Part shown: positions 21,996-30,166 of the stretch, piece after piece
Numbering within the stretch: position 1 is the stretch's first letter
Layout: the number at the start of each line of letters is the position of its first letter
The notes under the pieces: generated by a model
What the model was told of the DNA's origin: nothing
The model's input: the letters and a program-made list of their open reading frames with translations, nothing else
Database searches by the model: none
Made by a program: the position numbers and the translations under genes
Source: an uncultured Caulobacter sp.
GTDB taxonomy: Bacteria > Pseudomonadota > Alphaproteobacteria > Caulobacterales > Caulobacteraceae
Reading direction: 5' to 3'
Length of the DNA stretch: 30,682 bases
NCBI GenBank assembly: GCA_937925635.1
Contig: CALALX010000007.1
Span: 1 to 30,682 of the forward strand

Positions 21996-23727
21996 CCCCT
22001 TTGCGCCGACGCAGCTCGGTCACCGGCGAATGCAGGCCGTCCAGCACCTTGCTGGCCGCGGCGTAGCCGAGGGCGATGGTCGGCTCGTAGGCCTTCCAGT
22101 CGCGCAGGTCGACGCCCTCGACGGCGGGCAGGATCAACAGGTCGCTGGCCTGGCGCGAGGCGGTGATCTCGCGGCCGGTCGAGACGGTCGCGGTGCGCAT
22201 CAGCAGCGCGACGATCGGCGGCCCTCGTCGCCAGTCGCCCGACAGGATCCAGCGCCAGACCGACGGCGGCCGCGCGACGTCGGCGGCCCCGATGCTGCGG
22301 CCGCGGGTGACGTCGACACCGACCACGGGCCCCAGGTGCAGGGAGCGCATGATGTCGGTCGGGAAGTTCTTCATCACCGCCCCGTCGACCAGCACGTCCC
22401 CGCCGTCGGTCACCGGCGGCATGACACCGGGCAGGGAGATGGTCGCGCGCAGGGCCGAGCGCAGCAGGCCCCGGCGGTGCAGCTGATAGACGCCGCTGGT
22501 CAGGTTCGACGAGACGCAGAAGAACGGCAGCCAGAGGTCGGCGATGTCGACGTCGTCGAAATGGTCGGCGAGCCGGTGCTTCACCTTTTCGCCCAGGGTC
22601 ATGGCGATCAGCGGGAAGGCGATGTCGTCGAGGGGGCTGCTGTCGACGAAGGCGTCATGGATGCGGCGATCCATCTCCCTTTCGCCCCAACCCATGGCCA
22701 CGCCGGCGGCGATGATGGCGCCCATCGATGCGCCGCCGACGAAGTCGATCGGGACGTTCCGTTCGCGCATCGCCTGGATGGCGCCGATGTGGGCGTAGGC
22801 GCGCGCGCCGCCGCCAGACAGGACCAGGCCCACCGAGCGGCCGGTCAGCACCCGCGCCAGCCGTTCGATGTCGGCCTGCTGGCCGTCGCGCATATGAAAC
22901 AGCCGCGCCGCCCCGGTGGCGTCGAGCCAAGCCGCCGATCCGCTCGGACGGCTGCAATCGGCCCTCTGCACGAGGATCAGGTCGACGAGCTGCTGCTCCT
23001 GCAGGGGTTCGGACGCATGGGTCTCCATCACCGCCGGGGGCGGGCGATCGCCGCGCCCGACGCGGAACAGGCGGTCCACCTGCCGTCCGACCAGCGGCTT
23101 CCACCCTGTCTCGCCGAACTCGGCGGCGTAGAGCACATAGTCGTAGTCGGCCTCGGTGTTGGAAAACCACTCGGTCGGCGCGTTCGTCGCCTCGGCGCCG
23201 ACCACCGTCACCGAGAAGCCGCTGCGGGCGATGGCCAGCGCGATCTTCTCGACGATCGGCCGAATCCGGCGGCCCCCATCGGCGGCGATGAAGCCGAACA
23301 CCGTCGGATCGCCGTGGGTCGCGGCCGCGCCCGACGCCTGACGCATGCGCAGGATCATCAGCTTGGCAAGCTCGGTCATCACCGCCGGATCGGCTTCGGC
23401 GGCGGCGAAGAAATCGTCGCGCGACAGGGCCAGAACCTCGGAATCGCGAAGGGCGACGACCTGGCCGCTATGCGGCGCGCCGGCGATCAGGGCCATCTCG
23501 CCGGCGGGCTCGCCGGGCCGGATGACGCCCAGGAACTGCCGCTCCTGGCCCTCTTCCTTGCGGAACGCGCCCAACCGCCCGGCCTTGAGCAGATAGAGCT
23601 CGCTCGACGGTTCGCCGGCCGCGTAGAGGTGCGAACCGCCAGGCAGCGAAAACCAGCGAGCGGCCCCCGCCAGGCGCTCGTGTTCGAACAGCCTTTCCAG
23701 CGCCGTCTCGGTCTGAAGTTGGCTCAT
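21973..23727 (-). CDS. Patatin-like phospholipase with cyclic-nucleotide-binding domain
   Basis: The 584-residue product combines an N-terminal cNMP-binding (Crp-like) domain, about residues 15-130 (GSHLYAAGEPSSELYLLKAG, RPGEPAGEMALIAG), with a linker domain and a C-terminal patatin/NTE domain. The catalytic elements are complete: oxyanion loop SGGGARAYAHIG (304-315), nucleophile elbow GASMG with Ser334, and DGA with Asp448. This is the neuropathy-target-esterase type of bacterial phospholipase/lysophospholipase. The RPGEPAGEMAL segment is close to the phosphate-binding cassette, but ligand binding is not proven. It is probably membrane-associated and acts on phospholipids. Confidence 0.92.
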   Translation of the reverse strand: MSQLQTETALERLFEHERLAGAARWFSLPGGSHLYAAGEPSSELYLLKAGRLGAFRKEEGQERQFLGVIRPGEPAGEMALIAGAPHSGQVVALRDSEVLALSRDDFFAAAEADPAVMTELAKLMILRMRQASGAAATHGDPTVFGFIAADGGRRIRPIVEKIALAIARSGFSVTVVGAEATNAPTEWFSNTEADYDYVLYAAEFGETGWKPLVGRQVDRLFRVGRGDRPPPAVMETHASEPLQEQQLVDLILVQRADCSRPSGSAAWLDATGAARLFHMRDGQQADIERLARVLTGRSVGLVLSGGGARAYAHIGAIQAMRERNVPIDFVGGASMGAIIAAGVAMGWGEREMDRRIHDAFVDSSPLDDIAFPLIAMTLGEKVKHRLADHFDDVDIADLWLPFFCVSSNLTSGVYQLHRRGLLRSALRATISLPGVMPPVTDGGDVLVDGAVMKNFPTDIMRSLHLGPVVGVDVTRGRSIGAADVARPPSVWRWILSGDWRRGPPIVALLMRTATVSTGREITASRQASDLLILPAVEGVDLRDWKAYEPTIALGYAAASKVLDGLHSPVTELRRRKGASGAPPP

Positions 23728-23783
23728 GCGTTCCCCTGGGAGAGGACGCTAGCAGCGGGCGTGAGTCGTTTCGATGGCCCGTT

Positions 23784-25076
23784 TCAAGTCGCGGAGGCGG
23801 AGCGGCGAGGCCTGCGGCGCGCCAGGCGCCAGGTGACGATGAAGACGAGGAGGAAGGTCACGCCGGCCGCGATCGCGATCCGCAGCAGTGTCGACTTGGC
23901 CTCCAGGAAGACCATCAACGTATCGACGTAGCCGGTGGACCAGAACACCCACTCGCCGCCCAGCGCCGTGGCCAGCTGCTTGTTGCCGGATTCCAGGATC
24001 ACGATGCCGTCGCCGGTGAGCGGGTTCACCCGGGCGGTGGTGTTGATGGCGGGCGCGTTGCCGCCGTCGTGGCCGACGACGAAGTCGCCGTCGCCGTCGC
24101 CGACCGGAGCGTAGAGGACCACGCCCAGCCCCCAGATGTCCGCGCCGAACTGCCGTGCGTGCGGCTTGCGCATGGCGGCGAGAGTCTCCGGCTTCAGGAC
24201 GCCCCGTCCAGCCGGCTCGCCGTCCGGGCCGGGCGTATGGGCGGCGATCAGCCGGGCCATGTCGGCGGCCGAGGTGTAGAGCGACGCGGCGGCGAGGGCG
24301 GTGAAGCGATAGTGGATCGCGCGAGACCCGTCGACGTCGTAGAACTCGGCCAGGTTCACCGGCTCGGCGGGCAAGACATAGGTCGAGCGCGTCATGCCCA
24401 GCGGCGCGAACACCGTCTCGGTCATGTAGTCGTTGAACGGCTTGCCGGAGACCTCCTCGATCAGCAGCTGAAGCAGGGTGTAGCCGCCGCCGGAATAATC
24501 CCACTTGCCGGCGTCCCGCCCGACCCGCGTCGCGCCGTCGGCGCCGAACGAAGCGTCCGCGGCCCTGGTCAGCGAGGCCTCCAGCGTCTGCACCGGATTG
24601 CCCGGCGCGAAGCCGCCGTAGCCGAGCCCGTCGGTCAGGCCGGCGGTGTGGCTGAGCAGACGGCGGACCGTCACCTGGTCGTTGTCGAACTCGGTCGGCG
24701 GCAGCTTCCAGCGCGTCAGATAGCGCGAGACAGGCGCGTCGAGGTCGAGCTTGCCCTGTTCGACCAGGGTCATCACGCCCCAGGCCGTGGCCCATTTGCT
24801 GAGCGAGGCGACCTGGAATTGCGTGTCGCGGTCGACCGGCGCGCCCTTCGAGACGAAGACCTCGCCGACCGGCCGGCCCTTCTCGACGAGGATGAAGGCC
24901 GCGTTCCCCTTCGACTCGGCCTTCAGCCTGGCGCTGGCGGCGGCGAAAAAGGCGGCTCGGTCGCCGGTCGGGGCTATTGGCTTGCGCCACCAGCCCTCCA
25001 GCGCCCCGACACCCATCACGCCGGCGACGACGAGGGCCGCCAGCACCGCCGCGCCCAGTGCCTTCAGAAACCGCAT
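23784..25076 (-). CDS. Beta-lactamase-fold serine hydrolase, membrane-anchored
   Basis: The 430-residue product is a class C beta-lactamase/penicillin-binding-protein family member (PF00144 type). An N-terminal signal or anchor (FLKALGAAVLAALVVAGVMG) precedes the domain. The nucleophile motif is S91-L-S-K94 (SxxK), the Tyr motif is DYSGGGY (Tyr194), and the third motif is GHDGGN. A C-terminal membrane helix (LLRIAIAAGVTFLLVFIVTW) and an Arg-rich tail follow. Such proteins are often esterases or peptidases; nothing here proves beta-lactam resistance. The ATG at 25076 is chosen because it begins the hydrophobic signal. Divergent from liuB across 146 nt. Confidence 0.88.
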   Translation of the reverse strand: MRFLKALGAAVLAALVVAGVMGVGALEGWWRKPIAPTGDRAAFFAAASARLKAESKGNAAFILVEKGRPVGEVFVSKGAPVDRDTQFQVASLSKWATAWGVMTLVEQGKLDLDAPVSRYLTRWKLPPTEFDNDQVTVRRLLSHTAGLTDGLGYGGFAPGNPVQTLEASLTRAADASFGADGATRVGRDAGKWDYSGGGYTLLQLLIEEVSGKPFNDYMTETVFAPLGMTRSTYVLPAEPVNLAEFYDVDGSRAIHYRFTALAAASLYTSAADMARLIAAHTPGPDGEPAGRGVLKPETLAAMRKPHARQFGADIWGLGVVLYAPVGDGDGDFVVGHDGGNAPAINTTARVNPLTGDGIVILESGNKQLATALGGEWVFWSTGYVDTLMVFLEAKSTLLRIAIAAGVTFLLVFIVTWRLARRRPRRSASAT

Positions 25077-25222
25077 GGTCGTCCCCGCCAACCCTCGGCC
25101 CAACCTAATACGGGTTGTGAGGCGGGGCACGAACCTTCGCACGCCGACCTGCGTCAAGTTTCCGCCGCCAGGGCGCGGCGCGGCTGCTTCCGACGCCGGA
25201 AAGAACAGGCTATGCCTCGCCC

Positions 25223-26830
25223 ATGCCGAAGCTGAGCACGACCGTCGACCGCAACTCCGAGGCCTTCCGCAAGAATCTTGCGGTGAACACGGCCCTCGTC
25301 GAAGAGCTTCACCAGCGCGTCGCCGCCGCCGCGCTGGGAGGCAGCGAACAGGCCCGCCACCGGCATTCGAGCCGCGGCAAACTGCTGCCGCGCGAGCGAG
25401 TCGAACGGCTGCTCGATCCCGGCTCGCCGTTCCTGGAGATCGGCCAGTTGGCCGCGGGCGGCATGTATGGCGACGAGGCGCCGGCGGCCGGCATCATCAC
25501 CGGCATCGGGCGCGTGTCCGGCCGCGAGGTGATGATCGTGGCCAACGACGCCACGGTGAAGGGCGGCGCCTACTACCCGATGACGGTCAAGAAGCACCTG
25601 CGCGCGCAGGAGATCGCGCTGCAAAACCGGCTGCCCTGCATCTATCTCGTCGACAGCGGCGGCGCGAACCTGCCGCACCAGTCCGAGGTGTTCCCCGACA
25701 AGGAGCACTTCGGCCGCATCTTCTACAACCAGGCCCGGATGAGCGCCGAGGGCATCAGCCAGATCGCCTGCGTCATGGGGTCCTGCACCGCCGGCGGCGC
25801 CTACGTCCCGGCCATGAGCGACGAGACCGTGATCGTGCGCGGCGCGGGCGACGAGAGCCAGGGCACCATCTTCCTGGCCGGCCCGCCGCTGGTGAAGGCC
25901 GCCACCGGCGAGGTCATCAGCGCCACCGACCTCGGCGGCGCCGACGTCCACGGACGGCGCAGCGGCGTCGTCGACCATGTCGCCGCCAACGACGAGCACG
26001 CGCTGGAGATCGTCCGCTCGATCATCGGCAACCTGAACACCGTCAAGACGCTCGACATCGACGTCCGCGAGCCGAAGCCGCCGGTGTTCGATCCGAAGGA
26101 CATCTACGGCATCGTCCCGGCCGACGTCCGCGCCCCCTACGACGTGCGCGAGGTCATCGCCCGCCTCGTCGACGGCAGCGAGTTCGACGAGTTCAAGCCG
26201 CTCTACGGCACAACGCTGGTCACCGGCTTCGCGCGCATCTGGGGCTATCCGGTCGCCATCCTGGCCAACAACGGCGTGCTGTTCAGCGAGGCCGCCCTGA
26301 AGGCCGCGCATTTCATCGAACTGGCCTGCAAGCGCCGCATTCCGCTGGTCTTCCTGCAGAACATCTCGGGCTTCATGGTCGGCGGCAAGTACGAGGCCGG
26401 CGGCATCGCCAAGGACGGGGCCAAGATGGTCACCGCCGTCGCCAGCGCCAATGTGCCCAAGTTCACGGTGCTGATCGGCGGCAGCTTCGGGGCCGGCAAC
26501 TACGGCATGTGCGGCCGCGCCTACAGCCCGCGCTTCCTGTTCACCTGGCCCAATAGCCGCATCAGCGTCATGGGCGGCGAGCAGGCCGCTTCGGTCCTGG
26601 CCACCGTCCACCGCGACGCCGGCAAGTGGACGAAGGAGGAGGAGGAGGCCTTCAAGGCGCCCGTCCGCCAGCGTTACGAGGACGAGGGCAATCCCTATTT
26701 CGCCACCGCCCGGATGTGGGACGACGGCGTCATCGATCCGGCGCAGACCCGCGACGTCCTGGGCCTGGCCATCTCGGCCTCGCTGAACGCCCCCGTGCCG
26801 GAGACCACCTTCGGCGTGTTCAGGATGTGA
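25223..26830 (+). CDS. liuB: 3-methylcrotonyl-CoA carboxylase beta subunit
   Basis: The 535-residue carboxyltransferase subunit moves CO2 from biotin to 3-methylcrotonyl-CoA in leucine breakdown. The N half has RGKLLPRERVERLLDPGSPFLEI and IYLVDSGGANLPHQ followed by FPDKEHFGRIFYNQARMS, which is specific to this carboxylase rather than propionyl-CoA carboxylase. The C half has LFLQNISGFMVGGKYEAGGIAKDGAKMV and SFGAGNYGMCGRAYSPRFLF. Length fits the family. It starts the second part of the leucine gene set; a small gene follows 7 nt after its stop. Confidence 0.95.
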   Translation: MPKLSTTVDRNSEAFRKNLAVNTALVEELHQRVAAAALGGSEQARHRHSSRGKLLPRERVERLLDPGSPFLEIGQLAAGGMYGDEAPAAGIITGIGRVSGREVMIVANDATVKGGAYYPMTVKKHLRAQEIALQNRLPCIYLVDSGGANLPHQSEVFPDKEHFGRIFYNQARMSAEGISQIACVMGSCTAGGAYVPAMSDETVIVRGAGDESQGTIFLAGPPLVKAATGEVISATDLGGADVHGRRSGVVDHVAANDEHALEIVRSIIGNLNTVKTLDIDVREPKPPVFDPKDIYGIVPADVRAPYDVREVIARLVDGSEFDEFKPLYGTTLVTGFARIWGYPVAILANNGVLFSEAALKAAHFIELACKRRIPLVFLQNISGFMVGGKYEAGGIAKDGAKMVTAVASANVPKFTVLIGGSFGAGNYGMCGRAYSPRFLFTWPNSRISVMGGEQAASVLATVHRDAGKWTKEEEEAFKAPVRQRYEDEGNPYFATARMWDDGVIDPAQTRDVLGLAISASLNAPVPETTFGVFRM

Positions 26831-26837
26831 GGCGGTG

Positions 26838-27317
26838 ATGCTGCACGCCCTCATCGCGCTGGCGGCGCTGGCTCAACCGATGGTCCAGATGCCGGTCGAC
26901 GGTCCGCTTCTGCCCGCGGGCGAGTTGGCCGTCATGGGGCCGACCGCCGAGGGCGACCTCTATGTGGATCCCGGCTCGTTCGAACGCTCCGATCTTCCGG
27001 GCCTCATCCGGGCGACCGGCGTCGTCGTGCGGCCGACGACGGACCATGACCCGGCGCCGCTGCTGGTGGCGCTCGTGTGGGTGGATTGCGTCAAGCGGCA
27101 ATACCAGGTTTCGGACGGTCGGCTCTATGATGCGGGCGGACGGCAGGTGGCGCGGACGGGCTTCGTGCGCGACAAGGCCTTCGCGGCTGGTTCCGGACCC
27201 GACCGCATGGCCGGCGTCCTTTGCGACAGGACGTCTCCCGACCTGGACGGCGCCGAGGTCGTGGCGGACTACAATGAAGCGCTTGAGCGCACGCGTTCGA
27301 TGGACCCGTCCAGCTGA
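26838..27317 (+). CDS. Small exported protein inserted in the liu cluster
   Basis: The 159-residue product has a short hydrophobic N-terminus (MLHALIALAALAQP) that may be a signal peptide. The rest resembles surface-adhesin-E-type domains (DLYVDPGSFERSD, VWVDCVKRQYQV, LYDAGGRQV), with two Cys that could pair. That family call is tentative. A GTG three bases earlier is an alternative start. It sits between carboxylase beta and the hydratase with small gaps on each side, so it is probably co-transcribed, but no role in leucine breakdown is evident. Confidence 0.65.
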   Translation: MLHALIALAALAQPMVQMPVDGPLLPAGELAVMGPTAEGDLYVDPGSFERSDLPGLIRATGVVVRPTTDHDPAPLLVALVWVDCVKRQYQVSDGRLYDAGGRQVARTGFVRDKAFAAGSGPDRMAGVLCDRTSPDLDGAEVVADYNEALERTRSMDPSS

Positions 27318-27354
27318 TGGGCCGGGCCGTCGAAGGCAGAAGAGGACAGTTCTG

Positions 27355-28194
27355 ATGACCAACCCGATCGCCGATCCCCTTGTCGAGGTGCCTGACACCG
27401 AGGCGCTGAGCGACACCGTTCAGCTGGACGCCAGCCCGTCGGGCGTGGCTGTCGTCACCATCAACCGCCCGACCAAGAAGAATGCCTTCGACGCCGAGGT
27501 CATCGCGGCCCTGAGCCAGCATTTCGAGACGCTGCGTGACGCCGACGGCGTGCGCATCGTCTTCCTGCGGGGCGCGGGCGGAGCCTTCAGCGCCGGCGCC
27601 GACCTGGAGTGGATGCGCGCCGCCGCCGATTGGACAGAATCCGAGAACCGCGACGACGCCATGGCCCTGGCCGAGATGCTGCTGGCCCTGCGTGAGCTGC
27701 CGCAGTTCACGGTGGCGCTGGTCGAGGGGCCCGCGTTCGGCGGCGGCGCCGGCCTGGTCGCGGCCTGCGACTACGCCGTGGCCTCGGCGGACGCGAAGTT
27801 CGCCTTCTCGGAGGTCAAGCTGGGCCTGGTCGCCGCCACCATCAGCCCGCACGTCGTCGACGCCATCGGCCCGCGACGCGCCAAGAGCCTGTTCGCGACG
27901 GGGCGGATGTTCGACGCCGCTTTCGCCGAGAAAATCGGGCTTGTCGACGAGGTGGTGGCGGTCCCCGCCGATCTCGACGACGCCATGGAGCGGCTATCGA
28001 CGGAAATCATGGCCTGCGCGCCGGGCGCCGTGGCGGCGTCCAAGCAGCTGGTCGACGATATCGCCGGCCTGCCGATCGACGAGGAGCTGCTCGAGCAGAC
28101 CGCGCGCCTGATCGCCGCCCGTCGGGTGGGCGAGGAAGGGCAGGAGGGCGTCCGCGCCTTCCTCGACAAGCGCAAGCCCGGCTGGGCGCAGTAA
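27355..28194 (+). CDS. liuC: Enoyl-CoA hydratase, probable 3-methylglutaconyl-CoA hydratase
   Basis: The 279-residue crotonase-family enzyme would hydrate 3-methylglutaconyl-CoA to HMG-CoA. Crotonase features: VVTINRPTKKNAFD, the first oxyanion loop GAFSAGADLEWM, the second GPAFGGGAGLVAACDYAVA, and FSEVKLGLVAATISPHVV. ADLEWM is typical of methylglutaconyl-CoA hydratases, but the substrate rests mainly on position between the two carboxylase subunit genes. The first 25 residues are a non-conserved lead. AGAGGA (27341-27346) precedes the ATG. Seven bases separate its stop from liuD, so they are surely one operon. Confidence 0.88.
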   Translation: MTNPIADPLVEVPDTEALSDTVQLDASPSGVAVVTINRPTKKNAFDAEVIAALSQHFETLRDADGVRIVFLRGAGGAFSAGADLEWMRAAADWTESENRDDAMALAEMLLALRELPQFTVALVEGPAFGGGAGLVAACDYAVASADAKFAFSEVKLGLVAATISPHVVDAIGPRRAKSLFATGRMFDAAFAEKIGLVDEVVAVPADLDDAMERLSTEIMACAPGAVAASKQLVDDIAGLPIDEELLEQTARLIAARRVGEEGQEGVRAFLDKRKPGWAQ

Positions 28195-28201
28195 CGGCGC
28201 G

Positions 28202-30139
28202 ATGCTCAAGTCCGTCCTGATCGCCAACCGCGGCGAGATCGCCCGTCGCGTCATCCGCACCGCCCGACGCCTCGGCGTGCGCACGATCGCCGTCTATTCC
28301 GAGGCCGACGCCGGCGCGCCGCACGTCCGCGAGGCGGACGAGGCGGTGTTGATCGGCCCAGCCCCGGCCCGCGAGAGCTACCTCGTGGCCGAGAAGATCC
28401 TGGCGGCCGCGAAACAGACGGGCGCTGAGGCCATCCACCCCGGCTACGGGTTCCTGTCGGAGAACGCCGCCTTCGCGCGCGCCGTGAAGGCCGCCGGGCT
28501 GATCTGGGTCGGTCCGCCGGCCGAGGCGATCGACGCCATGGGCCTGAAGGACGCCGCCAAGGCGCTGATGATCGCCGCCGACGTGCCCTGCACGCCAGGT
28601 TACCTGGGCGAGGACCAGTCCGAGGCGCGCCTGGCGACGGAAGCCAAGGCGATCGGCTTCCCGGTGCTGATCAAGGCCGTGGCCGGCGGCGGCGGCAAGG
28701 GCATGCGCAAGGTCGAGCGCGAGGCGGACTTCCTCGAGGCGCTCGGCTCCTGCCGCCGCGAGGCCGCCGCCAGTTTCGGCGACGAAAAGGTCCTGCTCGA
28801 AAAGTACGTGACCCGCCCGCGCCACATCGAGGTGCAGGTGTTCGGCGACAGCCACGGCAACGTCGTCCATCTCTATGAGCGCGACTGCTCGCTGCAGCGC
28901 CGCCACCAGAAGGTGATCGAGGAGGCGCCGGCCCCGGGCATGGACGCGGCGACCCGCGCCGCCGTCACCGCCGCCGCCGTGAAGGCCGCGAAGGCCGTGA
29001 ACTACGAGGGCGCCGGCACCGTGGAGTTCATCGCCGACGCCAGCGAAGGTCTGCGCGCCGACCGCATCTGGTTCATGGAAATGAACACGCGCCTGCAAGT
29101 CGAACACCCGGTGACCGAAGAGATCACCGGGCAGGACTTGGTCGAGTGGCAGCTGCGCGTCGCAAGCGGCGAAAGGCTGCCGCTAAAGCAGGAAGAGTTG
29201 AAGATCAGCGGCCACGCCATAGAGGCGCGACTGTATGCGGAAAATCCTGACACGGGATTCTTGCCGAGCACCGGCAAGCTCGGAATCTTCGAGCTCCCAA
29301 ACGCGTGGCGCGGGACGGCTCGCGTGGACGCGGCCGTGTATCGTGGCGATGAGATTTCTCCCCACTACGACCCAATGATCGCAAAGATCATCGTACATGG
29401 TGAGAACCGGAAGGCGGTGATAGCCGCGCTGCGCGAGGAATGTGCGCAAATCAAAGTGTGGCCTGTTCTGACTAATGCTGGCTTTCTCGTTCGTTGCCTT
29501 GGAGACGAAACGTTTGACTCGGGCGATGTGGATACGGGGCTGATCAGCGCGGCGGGCGACCGTTTGAGCAAGACGCCGCCGCCGACCGATACAATTCTCC
29601 GAGGCGCCGCGCGTGCATTCATTGGATCGATCTTCAACGATTGGACGCCTGCTGGTCGCGAACGCGCCCCCAGAACGCCTTGGGCATCGCTCGAAGGCTT
29701 TCGTCTTAACGCCCAGCGATTGTCGCGCGTGCACCTGCGCTACAAGGGCAAGTCTGTTGATGTCGCTCTCGATGGGGACGATTGGGCATCGTCTCACGCG
29801 ATGCCAGGTGTAGGTAGAGACGACCAAGGTCGTCGCGCCACAATCGTCTTCTCCGACGGCGAAGCGTACGAGTTCACCCTCGACACCGGCGAGCGCGAAG
29901 GCGGAGAGTTGGCCGCCGGCGATGGCGCGATCCTTTCCCCCATGCCGGGCAAGATCGTCTCTGTCGCAGCCAAAGCCGGCGCCACGTTGAAGAGGGGCGA
30001 TCCCATTCTCGTGCTCGAAGCCATGAAGATGGAGCACACGCTCACCGCGCCGTTCGATGGCAAGCTCGTCGAGCTGAATGCAAAACAAGGCGCGCAGGTG
30101 AGCGAAGGCGTGGTGCTGGCGAGGCTGGAGAAAGAGTAG
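28202..30139 (+). CDS. liuD: 3-methylcrotonyl-CoA carboxylase alpha (biotin carboxylase/biotin carrier) subunit
   Basis: The 645-residue product carries a full biotin carboxylase domain (KSVLIANRGEIARRVIRTA, EAIHPGYGFLSENA, KAVAGGGGKGMRKV, FMEMNTRLQVEHPVTE) and a C-terminal biotinyl domain with Lys609 in EAMKMEH. It carboxylates biotin and delivers it to LiuB. From about codon 291-320 (29075-29160) the codon use changes sharply: earlier codons are almost all G/C-ending, later ones include cta, ata, aat, cct. Hand counts give 52 of 60 G/C at 28921-28980 but 30 of 60 at 29461-29520. The frame stays open and the domain order is complete, so the two parts may come from different genomes or recombination partners. 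Confidence 0.93.
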   Translation: MLKSVLIANRGEIARRVIRTARRLGVRTIAVYSEADAGAPHVREADEAVLIGPAPARESYLVAEKILAAAKQTGAEAIHPGYGFLSENAAFARAVKAAGLIWVGPPAEAIDAMGLKDAAKALMIAADVPCTPGYLGEDQSEARLATEAKAIGFPVLIKAVAGGGGKGMRKVEREADFLEALGSCRREAAASFGDEKVLLEKYVTRPRHIEVQVFGDSHGNVVHLYERDCSLQRRHQKVIEEAPAPGMDAATRAAVTAAAVKAAKAVNYEGAGTVEFIADASEGLRADRIWFMEMNTRLQVEHPVTEEITGQDLVEWQLRVASGERLPLKQEELKISGHAIEARLYAENPDTGFLPSTGKLGIFELPNAWRGTARVDAAVYRGDEISPHYDPMIAKIIVHGENRKAVIAALREECAQIKVWPVLTNAGFLVRCLGDETFDSGDVDTGLISAAGDRLSKTPPPTDTILRGAARAFIGSIFNDWTPAGRERAPRTPWASLEGFRLNAQRLSRVHLRYKGKSVDVALDGDDWASSHAMPGVGRDDQGRRATIVFSDGEAYEFTLDTGEREGGELAAGDGAILSPMPGKIVSVAAKAGATLKRGDPILVLEAMKMEHTLTAPFDGKLVELNAKQGAQVSEGVVLARLEKE

Positions 30140-30166
30140 CGCCGCCGCGAACGGTGGCGCTCGACA

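Noticed and set aside
23784..25076. Reading the serine hydrolase as an AmpC beta-lactamase
   Set aside because: The Tyr motif is YSG and the third motif HDG, with a C-terminal membrane helix absent from AmpC; esterase or peptidase relatives fit better.
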